From Haliclystus octoradiatus (lineage: Eukaryota; Cnidaria; Staurozoa; Stauromedusae; Haliclystidae): a stretch of DNA of 64,000 nt. Position numbers and translations under genes: made by a program. Shown here one piece after another: positions 1 through 10,764 of this stretch. The notes below the pieces were generated by a model. It was not told the DNA's origin, did not search any database, and saw only the letters and a program-made list of their open reading frames with translations. The stretch lies in the NCBI GenBank assembly GCA_916610825.1, contig OU744453.1, positions 9,815,826 through 9,879,825 on the forward strand, in the 5' to 3' direction. Positions within the stretch are counted from its first letter, which is position 1. Each line of letters opens with the position of its first letter.

Positions 1-41
1 ATCTTGATTATGCTTCTAGCCAGGCTGATCCCTCTCATATG

Positions 42-112
42 GGTGCTGTAGCTTAGTGACAAAGAACCTGTTTAGTAAACAGGAGATCCTCGGTTCAAAT
101 CCGGTAGTGCCT
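42..112 (+). pseudogene. tRNA-Thr(AGT) relic, short class
   Basis: The anticodon loop TTAGTAA is kept, but the D-stem has a G-A mismatch (AAAGAACC), the D-loop reads GTGACA, and one base is missing at the T-stem/acceptor junction (CCGGTAGTGCC). It is near-identical to the copies at 5333 and 8177. Confidence 0.75.
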
Positions 113-333
113 TTTTAGCTCTCTCCTTTGTTGAACATTCAAATGAAAACAGCTCCAATTGTAAGGGTTATACTGCGGGACTCCTTTCCTGTGCTTGATT
201 TTCCTAAAAATTACCAACTTTCTTCATCTTTTAACGCTGGCTTCTTCACTACACCAATAAGATTCCAATCAAGTCTGCAGAATGTAAAGGGAATCTTGAT
301 GATTTTATTAGTCAGGCAGATCCCTCTCATATG

Positions 334-405
334 GGCGCTGTGGCTTAGTGGTAAAGCGCCTGTCTAGTAAACAGGAGATCCTCGGTTCAAATCCGGGCAG
401 TGCCT
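334..405 (+). tRNA. tRNA-Thr: tRNA-Thr(AGT), intact reference copy
   Basis: This 72-nt gene (no encoded CCA) folds perfectly by hand. The acceptor stem is GGCGCTG with CAGTGCC, the D-stem GCTT with AAGC, the anticodon stem CCTGT with ACAGG around loop CTAGTAA (anticodon AGT at 366-368, U33 present), the variable loop AGATC, and the T-stem CTCGG with CCGGG around TTCAAAT. The discriminator is T. The internal promoter is good: A-box TGGCTTAGTGG and B-box GGTTCAAATCC. TTTTT at 405-409 is a Pol III terminator. The body matches the general eukaryotic tRNA-Thr(AGT) pattern, so it should decode ACU (and other ACN codons after A34-to-inosine editing). Confidence 0.95.
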
Positions 406-661
406 TTTTAGTTCATTCCTTTGTGGAACATTCAACTGGAAACAGTTCCAACTGCAAGGGTTATTCTGATGGGACCCATTTCCCAACTGCAAGGATTATT
501 CTGTGGAACTTATTTCCTGTGCTTGCTTTTCCTAAAAATGAGCAAATTTCTTCATCTTTCAACGCTGGTTTCTTCATTACCTCATTAAGATTCCGATCGA
601 GTCTGTAGAATGTATAGGAAATCTTGACGATTTTTTTAGTTAGGCACATCCCTCTCATGTG

Positions 662-733
662 GGTGCTGTGGCTTAGTGGTAAAGCGCCTGTCTAGTAAAC
701 AGGAGATCATCGGTTCAAATCCGGGCAGTGCCT
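662..733 (+). tRNA. tRNA-Thr: tRNA-Thr(AGT), near-intact
   Basis: The acceptor begins GGTGCTG (T-G wobble at pair 3) and the T-stem begins ATCGG, giving one outer A-G mismatch. The anticodon arm, D-arm and terminator are intact. The same variant is at 8797. Confidence 0.85.
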
Positions 734-989
734 TTTTAGTTCATTCCTTTGTGGAACATTCAACTGGAAACAGTTCCAACTGCAAGAGTTATTCTGATGG
801 GACCCATTTCCCAACTGCAAGGGTTATTCTGTGGAACTTATTTCCTGTGCTTGCTTTTCCTAAAAATGAGCAAATTTCTTCATCTTTCAACGCTGGTTTC
901 TTCATTACATCATTAAGATTCCAATCGAGTCTGTAGAATGTATAGGAAATCTTGATGATTTTTTTAGTTCGGCACATCCCTCTCATATG

Positions 990-1061
990 GGCGCTGTGGC
1001 TTAGTGGTAAAGCGCCTGTCTAGTAAACAGGAGATCCTCGGTTCAAATCCGGGCAGTGCCT
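990..1061 (+). tRNA. tRNA-Thr: tRNA-Thr(AGT), intact
   Basis: The gene body is identical to the reference copy at 334, with a T-run terminator directly after it. Confidence 0.94.
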
Positions 1062-1317
1062 TTTTAGTTCATTCCTTTGTGGAACAGTCAAATGGAAACT
1101 GTTCCAACTGCAAGGGTTATTCTGATGGGACTCATTTCCCAACTGCAAGGGTTATACTGCGGGACCAATTTCCTGTGCTTGATTTTCCTAGAAATGAGCA
1201 AATTTCTTCATCTTTTAACTCTGTTTTCTTCACTACATCATTAGCATTCCAATCGAGTCTGTAGAATGTATAGGGAATCTTGATGATGGTTCTAGTCAGG
1301 CTGATCCCTCTCATATG

Positions 1318-1388
1318 GGCGCTGTAGCTTAGTGACAAAGCACCTGTTCAGTAAACAGGAAATCCTCGGTTCAAATCCCGTAGTGCCT
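1318..1388 (+). pseudogene. tRNA-Thr relic with C33
   Basis: The anticodon loop reads TCAGTAA, so the universal U33 is C. The D-loop is GTGACA, the variable loop is AAATC, and one base is missing before AGTGCC. The twin copy is at 9453. Confidence 0.75.
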
Positions 1389-1610
1389 TTTTAGCTCACT
1401 CCTTTGTGAAACAGTCAAATGAAAAACAGCTCCAATTGTAAGGGTTATACTGCAGGACTCATTTCCTGTGCTTGCTTTTCCTAAAAATGAGCAAATTTCT
1501 TCATTTTTTAACGCTGCTTTCTTCACTACACCATTAAGATTCCAATTGAGTCTGTAGAATGTATAGGAAATCTTGATGAATTTTTTAGTTAGGCACATCC
1601 CTCTCATATG

Positions 1611-1682
1611 GGCGCTGTGGCTTAGTGGTAAAGCGCCTGTCTAGTAAACAGGAGATCCTCGGTTCAAATCCGGGCAGTGCCT
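1611..1682 (+). tRNA. tRNA-Thr: tRNA-Thr(AGT), intact
   Basis: The gene body is identical to the copy at 334; terminator TTTTT follows. Confidence 0.94.
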
Positions 1683-1938
1683 TTTTAGTTCATTCCTTTG
1701 TGGAACATTCAACTGGAAACAGTTCCAACTGCAAGGGTTATTCTGATGGGACCCATTTCCCAACTGCAAGGGTTATTCTGTGGAACTTATTTCCTGTGCT
1801 TGCTTTTCCTAAAAATGAGCAAATTTCTTCATCTTTCAACGCTGATTTCTTCATTACATCATTAAGATTCCAATCGAGTCTGTAGAGTGTATAGGAAATC
1901 TTGATTATGGTTCTAGCCAGGCTGATCCCTCTCATATG

Positions 1939-2010
1939 GGTGCTGTAGCTTAGTGACAAAGCACCTCTTTAGTAAACAGGAGATCCTCGGTTCAAATGCG
2001 GGCAGTGCCT
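1939..2010 (+). pseudogene. tRNA-Thr(AGT) variant, damaged stems
   Basis: It is full length, but the anticodon stem is CCTCT with ACAGG (C-C mismatch), the D-loop is GTGACA and the T-stem 3' side is GCGGG (G-G mismatch). Function is doubtful. The same variant recurs at 3144 and 10074. Confidence 0.7.
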
Positions 2011-2266
2011 TTTTAGTTCATTCCTTTGTGGAACATTCAACTGGAAACAGTTCCAACTGCAAGGGTTATTCTGATGGGACCCATTTCCCAAATGCAAGGG
2101 TTATTCTGTGGAACTTATTTTCTGTGCTTGCTTTTCCTAAAAATGAGCAAATTTCTTCATCTTTCAACGCTGGTTTCTTCATTATGTCATTAAGATTCCA
2201 ATCGAGTCTGTAGAATGTATAGGAAATCTTGATTATGGTTCTAGCCAGACTGATCCCTCTGATATG

Positions 2267-2337
2267 GGTGCTGTAGCTTAGTGACAAAGCACCTGTTTAG
2301 TAAACAGGAGATCCTCGGTTCAAATCCGGTAGTGCCT
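2267..2337 (+). pseudogene. tRNA-Thr(AGT) relic, short class
   Basis: The acceptor is GGTGCTG, the D-loop GTGACA and the anticodon loop TTAGTAA. One base is missing (CCGGTAGTGCC), so the T-stem is one pair short. Confidence 0.72.
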
Positions 2338-2558
2338 TTTTAGCTCTCTCCTTTGTGGAACATTCAAATGAAAACAGCTCCAATTGTAAGGGTTATACTG
2401 CGGGACTCCTTTCCTTTGCTTGCTTTTCCTAAAAATGACCAAATTTCTTCATCTTTTAACGCTGGTTTTTTCACTACACCATTGAGATTCCAATCGAGTC
2501 TGTAGAATGTATAGGGAATCTTGATGATGGTTCTAGTCAGGCTGATTCCTCTCATCTG

Positions 2559-2629
2559 GGCGCTGCAGCTTAGTGGTAAAGCGCCTGTCTAGTAAACAGG
2601 AGATCCTCGGTTCAAATCCAGTAGTGCCT
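2559..2629 (+). pseudogene. tRNA-Thr(AGT) relic, short class
   Basis: The 5' half is good (GGCGCTG, GTGGTAAAGC, loop CTAGTAA), but the 3' part reads CCAGTAGTGCC with one base missing, which breaks the T-stem. Confidence 0.72.
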
Positions 2630-2850
2630 TTTTAGCTCACTCCTTTGTGAAACAGTCAAATGAAAACAGCTCCAATTGTAAGGGTTATACTTGGGGACTC
2701 ATTTCCTTTGCTTGCTTTTCCTAAAAATGAGCAAATTTCTTCATTTTTTAACGCTGCTTTCTTCACTACACCATTAAGATTCCAATCGACTCTGTAGAAT
2801 GTATAGGAAATCTTGATGATTTTTTTAGTTCGGCACATCCCTCTTATATG

Positions 2851-2922
2851 GGCGCTGTGGCTTAGTGGTAAAGCGCCTGTCTAGTAAACAGGAGATCCTC
2901 GGTTCAAATCCGGGCAGTGCCT
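2851..2922 (+). tRNA. tRNA-Thr: tRNA-Thr(AGT), intact
   Basis: The gene body is identical to the copy at 334. The following spacer belongs to a shorter class, so this unit is 293 bp long. Confidence 0.94.
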
Positions 2923-3143
2923 TTTTAGTTCATTCCTTTGTGGAACAGTCAAATGAAAACAGTTCCAACTGTAAGGGTTATACTGCAGGACTCATTTCCT
3001 GTGCTTGCTTTTCCTAAAAATGAGCACATTTCTTCATCTTTCAACGCTGATTTCTTCATTACATCATTAAGATTCCAATCGAGTCTGTAGATTGTATAGG
3101 AAATCTTGATTATGGTTCTAGCCAGGCTGATCCCTCTCATATG

Positions 3144-3215
3144 GGTGCTGTAGCTTAGTGACAAAGCACCTCTTTAGTAAACAGGAGATCCTCGGTTCAA
3201 ATGCGGGCAGTGCCT
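3144..3215 (+). pseudogene. tRNA-Thr(AGT) variant, damaged stems
   Basis: It has the same defects as the copy at 1939: CCTCT anticodon stem mismatch, GTGACA D-loop and GCGGG T-stem. Confidence 0.7.
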
Positions 3216-3471
3216 TTTTAGTTCATTCCTTTGTGGAACATTCAACTGGAAACAGTTCCAACTGCAAGGGTTATTCTGATGGGACCCATTTCCCAAATGC
3301 AAGGGTTATTCTGTGGAAATTATTTCCTGTGCTTGCTTTTCCTAAAAATGAGCAAATTTCTTCATCTTTCAACGCTGGTTTCTTCATTACATCATTAAGA
3401 TTCCAATCGAGTCTGTAGATTGTATAGGAAATCTTGATTATGGTTCTAGCCAGGCTGATCCCTCTCATATG

Positions 3472-3543
3472 GGTGCTGTAGCTTAGTGACAAAGCACCTC
3501 TTTAGTAAACAGGAGATCCTCGGTTCAAATCCGGGCAGTGCCT
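3472..3543 (+). pseudogene. tRNA-Thr(AGT) variant, damaged anticodon stem
   Basis: The CCTCT with ACAGG anticodon stem has a C-C mismatch and the D-loop is GTGACA. The T-arm and acceptor 3' side are normal. Confidence 0.68.
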
Positions 3544-3799
3544 TTTTAGTTCATTCCTTTGTGGAACATTCAACTGGAAACAGTTCCAACTGCAAGGGTT
3601 ATTCTGATGGGACCCATTTCCCAAATGCTAGGGTTATTCTGTGGAACTTATTTCCTGTGCTTGCTTTTCCTAAAAATGAGCAAATTTCTTCATCTTTCAA
3701 CGTTGGTTTTTTCATTATGTCATTAAGATTCCAATCGAGTCTGTAGAATGTATAGGAAATCTTGATTATGGTTCTAGCCAGACTGATCCCTCTGATATG

Positions 3800-3871
3800 G
3801 GTGCTGTAGCTTAGTGACAAAGCACCTGTTTAGTAAACAGGAGATCCTCGGTTCAAATCCGGGCAGTGCCT
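3800..3871 (+). tRNA. tRNA-Thr: tRNA-Thr(AGT), D-loop variant
   Basis: All stems pair (acceptor GGTGCTG with wobbles, anticodon stem CCTGT with ACAGG, T-stem CTCGG with CCGGG). The D-loop GTGACA lacks the usual GG pair of bases, so tertiary folding may suffer. Confidence 0.7.
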
Positions 3872-4127
3872 TTTTAGTTCATTCCTTTGTGGAACATTCA
3901 ACTGGAAACAGTTCCAACTGCAAGGGTTATTCTGATGGGACCCATTTCCCAACTGCAAGGGTTATTCTGTGGAACTTATTTCCTGTGCTTGCTTTTCCTA
4001 AAAATGAGCAAATTTCTTCATCTTTCAACGCTGGTTTCTTCATTACGTCATTAAGATTCCAATCGAGTCTGTAGAATGTATAGGAAATCTTGATTATGGT
4101 TCTAGCCAGGCTGATCCCTCTCATATG

Positions 4128-4198
4128 GGTGCTGTAGCTTAGTGACAAAGCACCTGTTTAGTAAACAGGAGATCCTCGGTTCAAATCCGGTAGTGCCT
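4128..4198 (+). pseudogene. tRNA-Thr(AGT) relic, short class
   Basis: It resembles the copy at 2267: GTGACA D-loop, loop TTAGTAA, and one base missing at CCGGTAGTGCC. Confidence 0.72.
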
Positions 4199-4419
4199 TT
4201 TTAGCTCTCTCCTTTGTGGAACATTCAAATGAAAACAGCTCCAATTGTAAGGGTTATACTGCGGGACTCCTTTCCTTTGCTTGCTTTTCCTAAAAATGAC
4301 CAAATTTCTTCTTCTTTTAACGCTGGCTTTTTCACTACACCATTGATATTCCAATCGAGTCTGTAGAATGTATAGGGAATCTTGATGATGGTTCTAGTCA
4401 GGCTGATTCCTCTCATATG

Positions 4420-4491
4420 GGCGCTGTGGCTTAGCGGCAAAGCGCCTGTCTAGTAAACAGGAGATCCTCTGTTCAAATCCGGGCAGTGCCT
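4420..4491 (+). tRNA. tRNA-Thr: tRNA-Thr(AGT), T-stem mismatch
   Basis: The D-loop reads AGCGGCA and the T-stem 5' side is CTCTG, giving one inner mismatch that also damages the B-box (TGTTCAAATCC). The rest pairs normally. Confidence 0.72.
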
Positions 4492-4712
4492 TTTTAGTTC
4501 ATTCCTTTGTGGAACAGTCAAATGAAAACAGTTCCAACTGTAAGGGTTATACTGCAGGACTCATTTCCTGTGCTTGCTTTTCCTAAAAATTAGCACATTT
4601 CTTCATCTTTTAACGCTGGTTTCTTCACTACACCATTAAGATTCCAATCGAGTCTGTAGAATGTATAGGGAATCTTAATGATGGTTCTAGTCAGGATGAT
4701 TCCTCTCATATG

Positions 4713-4784
4713 GCCGCTGTGGCTTAGTGGCAAAGCGCCTGTCTAGTAAACAGGAGATCCTCGGTTCAAATCCGGGCAGTGCCT
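4713..4784 (+). tRNA. tRNA-Thr: tRNA-Thr(AGT), acceptor mismatch
   Basis: The acceptor 5' side is GCCGCTG, giving a C-C mismatch at pair 2; all other arms are normal. The same allele is at 6609 and 7557. Confidence 0.78.
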
Positions 4785-5004
4785 TTTTAGTTCATTCCTT
4801 TGTAGAACAGTCAAATGGAAACCGTTCCAACACCATGGGTTATACTGCGGGACTCATTTCCTGTGCTTGCTTTTTCTAAAATGACCGAATTTCTTCATCT
4901 TCTAACGCTGTTTTATTCACTACATCATTAAGATTCCAATCGAGTCTGCAGAATGTATAGGGAATCTTGATGATTTTATTAGTCAGGCAGATCCCTCTCA
5001 TATG

Positions 5005-5076
5005 GGCGCTGTGGCTTAGTGGCAAAGCGCCTGTCTAGTAAACAGGAGATCCTCGGTTCAAATCCGGGCAGTGCCT
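5005..5076 (+). tRNA. tRNA-Thr: tRNA-Thr(AGT), intact
   Basis: It matches the reference except for GGCA in place of GGTA in the D-loop. All stems pair. Confidence 0.93.
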
Positions 5077-5332
5077 TTTTAGTTCATTCCTTTGTGGAAC
5101 ATTCAACTGGAAACAGTTCCAACTGCAAGGGTTATTCTGATGGGACCCATTTCCCAACTGCAAGGGTTATTCTGTGGAACTTATTTCCTGTGCTTGCTTT
5201 TCCTAAAAATGAGCAAATTTCTTCATCTTTCAACGCTGGTTTTTTCATTACATCATTAAGATTCCAATCGAGTCTGTAGAATGTATAGGAAATCTTGATT
5301 ATGCTTCTAGCCAGGCTGATCCCTCTCATATG

Positions 5333-5403
5333 GGTGCTGTAGCTTAGTGACAAAGAACCTGTTTAGTAAACAGGAGATCCTCGGTTCAAATCCGGTAGTG
5401 CCT
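5333..5403 (+). pseudogene. tRNA-Thr(AGT) relic, short class
   Basis: It repeats the copy at 42 (AAAGAACC, GTGACA, CCGGTAGTGCC). Confidence 0.75.
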
Positions 5404-5624
5404 TTTTAGCTCTCTCCTTTGTTGAACATTCAAATGAAAACAGCTCCAATTGTAAGGGTTATACTGCGGGACTCCTTTCCTGTGCTTGATTTTCCTAAAA
5501 ATTACCAACTTTCTTCATCTTTTAACGCTGGCTTCTTCACTACACCAATAAGATTCCAATCAAGTCTGCAGAATGTAAAGGGAATATTGATGATTTTATT
5601 AGTCAGGCAGATCCCTCTCATATG

Positions 5625-5696
5625 GGCGCTGTGGCTTAGTGGTAAAGCGCCTGTCTAGTAAACAGGAGATCCTCGGTTCAAATCCGGGCAGTGCCT
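5625..5696 (+). tRNA. tRNA-Thr: tRNA-Thr(AGT), intact
   Basis: The gene body is identical to the copy at 334. Confidence 0.94.
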
Positions 5697-5952
5697 TTTT
5701 AGTTCATTCCTTTGTGGAACATTCAACTGGAAACAGTTCCAACTGCAAGGGTTATTCTGATGGGACCCATTTCCCAACTGCAAGGGTTATTCTGTGGAAC
5801 TTATTTCCTGTGCTTGCTTTTCCTAAAAATGAGCAAATTTCTTCATCTTTCAACGCTGGTTTCTTCATTACCTCATTAAGATTCCGATCGAGTCTGTAGA
5901 ATGTATAGGAAATCTTGACGATTTTTTTAGTTAGGCACATCCCTCTCATGTG

Positions 5953-6024
5953 GGCGCTGTGGCTTAGTGGTAAAGCGCCTGTCTAGTAAACAGGAGATCA
6001 TCGGTTCAAATCCGGGCAGTGCCT
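5953..6024 (+). tRNA. tRNA-Thr: tRNA-Thr(AGT), near-intact
   Basis: The acceptor is GGCGCTG as in the reference. The T-stem begins ATCGG, so the outer T-stem pair is A-G. Confidence 0.85.
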
Positions 6025-6280
6025 TTTTAGTTCATTCCTTTGTGGAACATTCAACTGGAAACAGTTCCAACTGCAAGAGTTATTCTGATGGGACCCATTT
6101 CCCAACTGCAAGGGTTATTCTGTGGAACTTATTTCCTGTGCTTGCTTTTCCTAAAAATGAGCAAATTTCTTCATCTTTCAACGCTAGTTTCTTCATTACA
6201 TCATTAAGATTCCAATCGAGTCTGTAGAATGTATAGGAAATCTTGATGATTTTTTTAGTTCGGCACATCCCTCTCATATG

Positions 6281-6352
6281 GGCGCTGTGGCTTAGTGGTA
6301 AAGCGCCTGTCTAGTAAACAGGAGATCCTCGGTTCAAATCCGGGCAGTGCCT
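6281..6352 (+). tRNA. tRNA-Thr: tRNA-Thr(AGT), intact
   Basis: The gene body is identical to the copy at 334. Confidence 0.94.
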
Positions 6353-6608
6353 TTTTAGTTCATTCCTTTGTGGAACAGTCAAATGGAAACTGTTCCAACT
6401 GCAAGGGTTATTCTGATGGGACTCATTTCCCAACTGCAAGGGTTATACTGCGGGACTAATTTCCTGTGCTTGCTTTTCCTAAAAATTAGCACATTTCTTC
6501 ATCTTTTAACGCTTGTTTCTTCACTACACCATTAAGATTCCAATCGAGTCTGTAGAATGTATAGGGAATCTTAATGATGGTTCTAGTCAGGATGATTCCT
6601 CTCATATG

Positions 6609-6680
6609 GCCGCTGTGGCTTAGTGGCAAAGCGCCTGTCTAGTAAACAGGAGATCCTCGGTTCAAATCCGGGCAGTGCCT
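6609..6680 (+). tRNA. tRNA-Thr: tRNA-Thr(AGT), acceptor mismatch
   Basis: The GCCGCTG acceptor gives one C-C mismatch at pair 2; otherwise it is normal. Confidence 0.78.
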
Positions 6681-6900
6681 TTTTAGTTCATTCCTTTGTA
6701 GAACAGTCAAATGGAAACCGTTCCAACACCATGGGTTATACTGCGGGACTCATTTCCTGTGCTTGCTTTTTCTAAAATGACCGAATTTCTTCATCTTCTA
6801 ACGCTGTTTTCTTCACTACATCATTAAGATTCCAATCGAGTCTGCAGAATGTATAGGGAATCTTGATGATTTTATTAGTCAGGCAGATCCCTCTCATATG

Positions 6901-6972
6901 GGCGCTGTGGCTTAGTGGCAAAGCGCCTGTCTAGTAAACAGGAGATCATCGGTTCAAATCCGGGCAGTGCCT
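6901..6972 (+). tRNA. tRNA-Thr: tRNA-Thr(AGT), near-intact
   Basis: It combines the GGCA D-loop with the ATCGG T-stem change (one outer mismatch). It lies exactly 948 bp after the copy at 5953. Confidence 0.84.
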
Positions 6973-7228
6973 TTTTAGTTCATTCCTTTGTGGAACATTC
7001 AACTGGAAACAGTTCCAACTGCAAGAGTTATTCTGATGGGACCCATTTCCCAACTGCAAGGGTTATTCTGTGGAACTTATTTCCTGTGCTTGCTTTTCCT
7101 AAAAATGAGCAAATTTCTTCATCTTTCAACGCTAGTTTCTTCATTACATCATTAAGATTCCAATCGAGTCTGTAGAATGTATAGGAAATCTTGATGATTT
7201 TTTTAGTTCGGCACATCCCTCTCATATG

Positions 7229-7300
7229 GGCGCTGTGGCTTAGTGGTAAAGCGCCTGTCTAGTAAACAGGAGATCCTCGGTTCAAATCCGGGCAGTGCCT
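7229..7300 (+). tRNA. tRNA-Thr: tRNA-Thr(AGT), intact
   Basis: The gene body is identical to the copy at 334; it lies 948 bp after the copy at 6281. Confidence 0.94.
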
Positions 7301-7556
7301 TTTTAGTTCATTCCTTTGTGGAACAGTCAAATGGAAACTGTTCCAACTGCAAGGGTTATTCTGATGGGACTCATTTCCCAACTGCAAGGGTTATACTGCG
7401 GGACTAATTTCCTGTGCTTGCTTTTCCTAAAAATTAGCACATTTCTTCATCTTTTAACGCTGGTTTCTTCACTACACCATTAAGATTCCAATCGAGTCTG
7501 TAGAATGTATAGGGAATCTTAATGATGGTTCTAGTCAGGATGATTCCTCTCATATG

Positions 7557-7628
7557 GCCGCTGTGGCTTAGTGGCAAAGCGCCTGTCTAGTAAACAGGAG
7601 ATCCTCGGTTCAAATCCGGGCAGTGCCT
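7557..7628 (+). tRNA. tRNA-Thr: tRNA-Thr(AGT), acceptor mismatch
   Basis: The GCCGCTG acceptor gives one mismatch at pair 2. It lies 948 bp after the copy at 6609. Confidence 0.78.
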
Positions 7629-7848
7629 TTTTAGTTCATTCCTTTGTAGAACAGTCAACTGGAAACCGTTCCAACACCATGGGTTATACTGCGGGACTCA
7701 TTTCCTGTGCTTGCTTTTTCTAAAATGACCGAATTTCTTCATCTTCTAACGCTGTTTTCTTCACTACATCATTAAGATTCCAATCGAGTCTGCAGAATGT
7801 ATAGGGAATCTTGATGATTTTATTAGTCAGGCAGATCCCTCTCATATG

Positions 7849-7920
7849 GGCGCTGTGGCTTAGTGGCAAAGCGCCTGTCTAGTAAACAGGAGATCCTCGG
7901 TTCAAATCCGGGCAGTGCCT
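7849..7920 (+). tRNA. tRNA-Thr: tRNA-Thr(AGT), intact
   Basis: It matches the copy at 5005 (GGCA D-loop); all stems pair. Confidence 0.93.
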
Positions 7921-8176
7921 TTTTAGTTCATTCCTTTGTGGAACATTCAACTGGAAACAGTTCCAACTGCAAGGGTTATTCTGATGGGACCCATTTCCCA
8001 ACTGCAAGGGTTATTCTGTGGAACTTATTTCCTGTGCTTGCTTTTCCTAAAAATGAGCAAATTTCTTCATCTTTCAACGCTGGTTTTTTCATTACATCAT
8101 TAAGATTCCAATCGAGTCTGTAGAATGTATAGGAAATCTTGATTATGCTTCTAGCCAGGCTGATCCCTCTCATATG

Positions 8177-8247
8177 GGTGCTGTAGCTTAGTGACAAAGA
8201 ACCTGTTTAGTAAACAGGAGATCCTCGGTTCAAATCCGGTAGTGCCT
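8177..8247 (+). pseudogene. tRNA-Thr(AGT) relic, short class
   Basis: It repeats the copy at 42. It is the first unit of the second copy of the 1-2947 block. Confidence 0.75.
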
Positions 8248-8468
8248 TTTTAGCTCTCTCCTTTGTTGAACATTCAAATGAAAACAGCTCCAATTGTAAG
8301 GGTTATACTGCGGGACTCCTTTCCTGTGCTTGATTTTCCTAAAAATTACCAACTTTCTTCATCTTTTAACGCTGGCTTCTTCACTACACCAATAAGATTC
8401 CAATCAAGTCTGCAGAATGTAAAGGGAATCTTGATGATTTTATTAGTCAGGCAGATCCCTCTCATATG

Positions 8469-8540
8469 GGCGCTGTGGCTTAGTGGTAAAGCGCCTGTCT
8501 AGTAAACAGGAGATCCTCGGTTCAAATCCGGGCAGTGCCT
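8469..8540 (+). tRNA. tRNA-Thr: tRNA-Thr(AGT), intact
   Basis: The gene body is identical to the copy at 334. Confidence 0.94.
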
Positions 8541-8796
8541 TTTTAGTTCATTCCTTTGTGGAACATTCAACTGGAAACAGTTCCAACTGCAAGGGTTATT
8601 CTGATGGGACCCATTTCCCAACTGCAAGGGTTATTCTGTGGAACTTATTTCCTGTGCTTGCTTTTCCTAAAAATGAGCAAATTTTTTCATCTTTCAACGC
8701 TGGTTTCTTCATTACCTCATTAAGATTCCGATCGAGTCTGTAGAATGTATAGGAAATCTTGACGATTTTTTTAGTTAGGCACATCCCTCTCATGTG

Positions 8797-8868
8797 GGTG
8801 CTGTGGCTTAGTGGTAAAGCGCCTGTCTAGTAAACAGGAGATCATCGGTTCAAATCCGGGCAGTGCCT
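8797..8868 (+). tRNA. tRNA-Thr: tRNA-Thr(AGT), near-intact
   Basis: It has the same two changes as the copy at 662 (GGTGCTG acceptor, ATCGG T-stem). Confidence 0.85.
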
Positions 8869-9124
8869 TTTTAGTTCATTCCTTTGTGGAACATTCAACT
8901 GGAAACAGTTCCAACTGCAAGAGTTATTCTGATGGGACCCATTTCCCAACTGCAAGGGTTATTCTGTGGAACTTATTTCCTGTGCTTGCTTTTCCTAAAA
9001 ATGAGCAAATTTCTTCATCTTTCAACGCTGGTTTCTTCATTACATCATTAAGATTCCAATCGAGTCTGTAGAATGTATAGGAAATCTTGATGATTTTTTT
9101 AGTTCGGCACATCCCTCTCATATG

Positions 9125-9196
9125 GGCGCTGTGGCTTAGTGGTAAAGCGCCTGTCTAGTAAACAGGAGATCCTCGGTTCAAATCCGGGCAGTGCCT
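9125..9196 (+). tRNA. tRNA-Thr: tRNA-Thr(AGT), intact
   Basis: The gene body is identical to the copy at 334. Confidence 0.94.
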
Positions 9197-9452
9197 TTTT
9201 AGTTCATTCCTTTGTGGAACAGTCAAATGGAAACTGTTCCAACTGCAAGGGTTATTCTGATGGGACTCATTTCCCAACTGCAAGGGTTATACTGCGGGAC
9301 CAATTTCCTGTGCTTGATTTTCCTAGAAATGAGCAAATTTCTTCATCTTTTAACTCTGTTTTCTTCACTACATCATTAGCATTCCAATCGAGTCTGTAGA
9401 ATGTATAGGGAATCTTGATGATGGTTCTAGTCAGGCTGATCCCTCTCATATG

Positions 9453-9523
9453 GGCGCTGTAGCTTAGTGACAAAGCACCTGTTCAGTAAACAGGAAATCC
9501 TCGGTTCAAATCCCGTAGTGCCT
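9453..9523 (+). pseudogene. tRNA-Thr relic with C33
   Basis: It repeats the copy at 1318: loop TCAGTAA, GTGACA D-loop, and one base missing near the 3' end. Confidence 0.75.
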
Positions 9524-9745
9524 TTTTAGCTCACTCCTTTGTGAAACAGTCAAATGAAAAACAGCTCCAATTGTAAGGGTTATACTGCAGGACTCATTTC
9601 CTGTGCTTGCTTTTCCTAAAAATGAGCAAATTTCTTCATTTTTTAACGCTGCTTTCTTCACTACACCATTAAGATTCCAATTGAGTCTGTAGAATGTATA
9701 GGAAATCTTGATGAATTTTTTAGTTAGGCACATCCCTCTCATATG

Positions 9746-9817
9746 GGCGCTGTGGCTTAGTGGTAAAGCGCCTGTCTAGTAAACAGGAGATCCTCGGTTC
9801 AAATCCGGGCAGTGCCT
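9746..9817 (+). tRNA. tRNA-Thr: tRNA-Thr(AGT), intact
   Basis: The gene body is identical to the copy at 334. Confidence 0.94.
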
Positions 9818-10073
9818 TTTTAGTTCATTCCTTTGTGGAACATTCAACTGGAAACAGTTCCAACTGCAAGGGTTATTCTGATGGGACCCATTTCCCAACT
9901 GCAAGGGTTATTCTGTGGAACTTATTTCCTGTGCTTGCTTTTCCTAAAAATGAGCAAATTTCTTCATCTTTCAACGCTGATTTCTTCATTACATCATTAA
10001 GATTCCAATCGAGTCTGTAGATTGTATAGGAAATCTTGATTATGGTTCTAGCCAGGCTGATCCCTCTCATATG

Positions 10074-10145
10074 GGTGCTGTAGCTTAGTGACAAAGCACC
10101 TCTTTAGTAAACAGGAGATCCTCGGTTCAAATGCGGGCAGTGCCT
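10074..10145 (+). pseudogene. tRNA-Thr(AGT) variant, damaged stems
   Basis: It repeats the copy at 1939 (CCTCT anticodon stem, GCGGG T-stem). Confidence 0.7.
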
Positions 10146-10401
10146 TTTTAGTTCATTCCTTTGTGGAACATTCAACTGGAAACAGTTCCAACTGCAAGGG
10201 TTATTCTGATGGGACCCATTTCCCAAATGCAAGGGTTATTCTGTGGAACTTATTTTCTGTGCTTGCTTTTCCTAAAAATGAGCAAATTTCTTCATCTTTC
10301 AACGCTGGTTTCTTCATTATGTCATTAAGATTCCAATCGAGTCTGTAGAATGTATAGGAAATCTTGATTATGGTTCTAGCCAGACTGATCCCTCTGATAT
10401 G

Positions 10402-10472
10402 GGTGCTGTAGCTTAGTGACAAAGCACCTGTTTAGTAAACAGGAGATCCTCGGTTCAAATCCGGTAGTGCCT
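10402..10472 (+). pseudogene. tRNA-Thr(AGT) relic, short class
   Basis: It repeats the copy at 2267 (GTGACA, CCGGTAGTGCC). Confidence 0.72.
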
Positions 10473-10693
10473 TTTTAGCTCTCTCCTTTGTGGAACATTC
10501 AAATGAAAACAGCTCCAATTGTAAGGGTTATACTGCGGGACTCCTTTCCTTTGCTTGCTTTTCCTAAAAATGACCAAATTTCTTCATCTTTTAACGCTGG
10601 TTTTTTCACTACACCATTGAGATTCCAATCGAGTCTGTAGAATGTATAGGGAATCTTGATGATGGTTCTAGTCAGGCTGATTCCTCTCATCTG

Positions 10694-10764
10694 GGCGCTG
10701 CAGCTTAGTGGTAAAGCGCCTGTCTAGTAAACAGGAGATCCTCGGTTCAAATCCAGTAGTGCCT
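10694..10764 (+). pseudogene. tRNA-Thr(AGT) relic, short class
   Basis: It repeats the copy at 2559: good 5' half, CCAGTAGTGCC 3' part with one base missing. Confidence 0.72.

Larger units (their letters stand above)
5953..7848 (+). repeat. 948-bp higher-order repeat
   Basis: Three units (328+328+292 bp) form a 948-bp block repeated at 5953 and 6901. Its markers are the ATCGG T-stem allele, then an intact copy, then the GCCGCTG allele. The flanks extend the ladder: starts 4713, 5005, 5333 and 5625 recur at 7557, 7849, 8177 and 8469, an offset of 2844 (3 x 948). Confidence 0.88.
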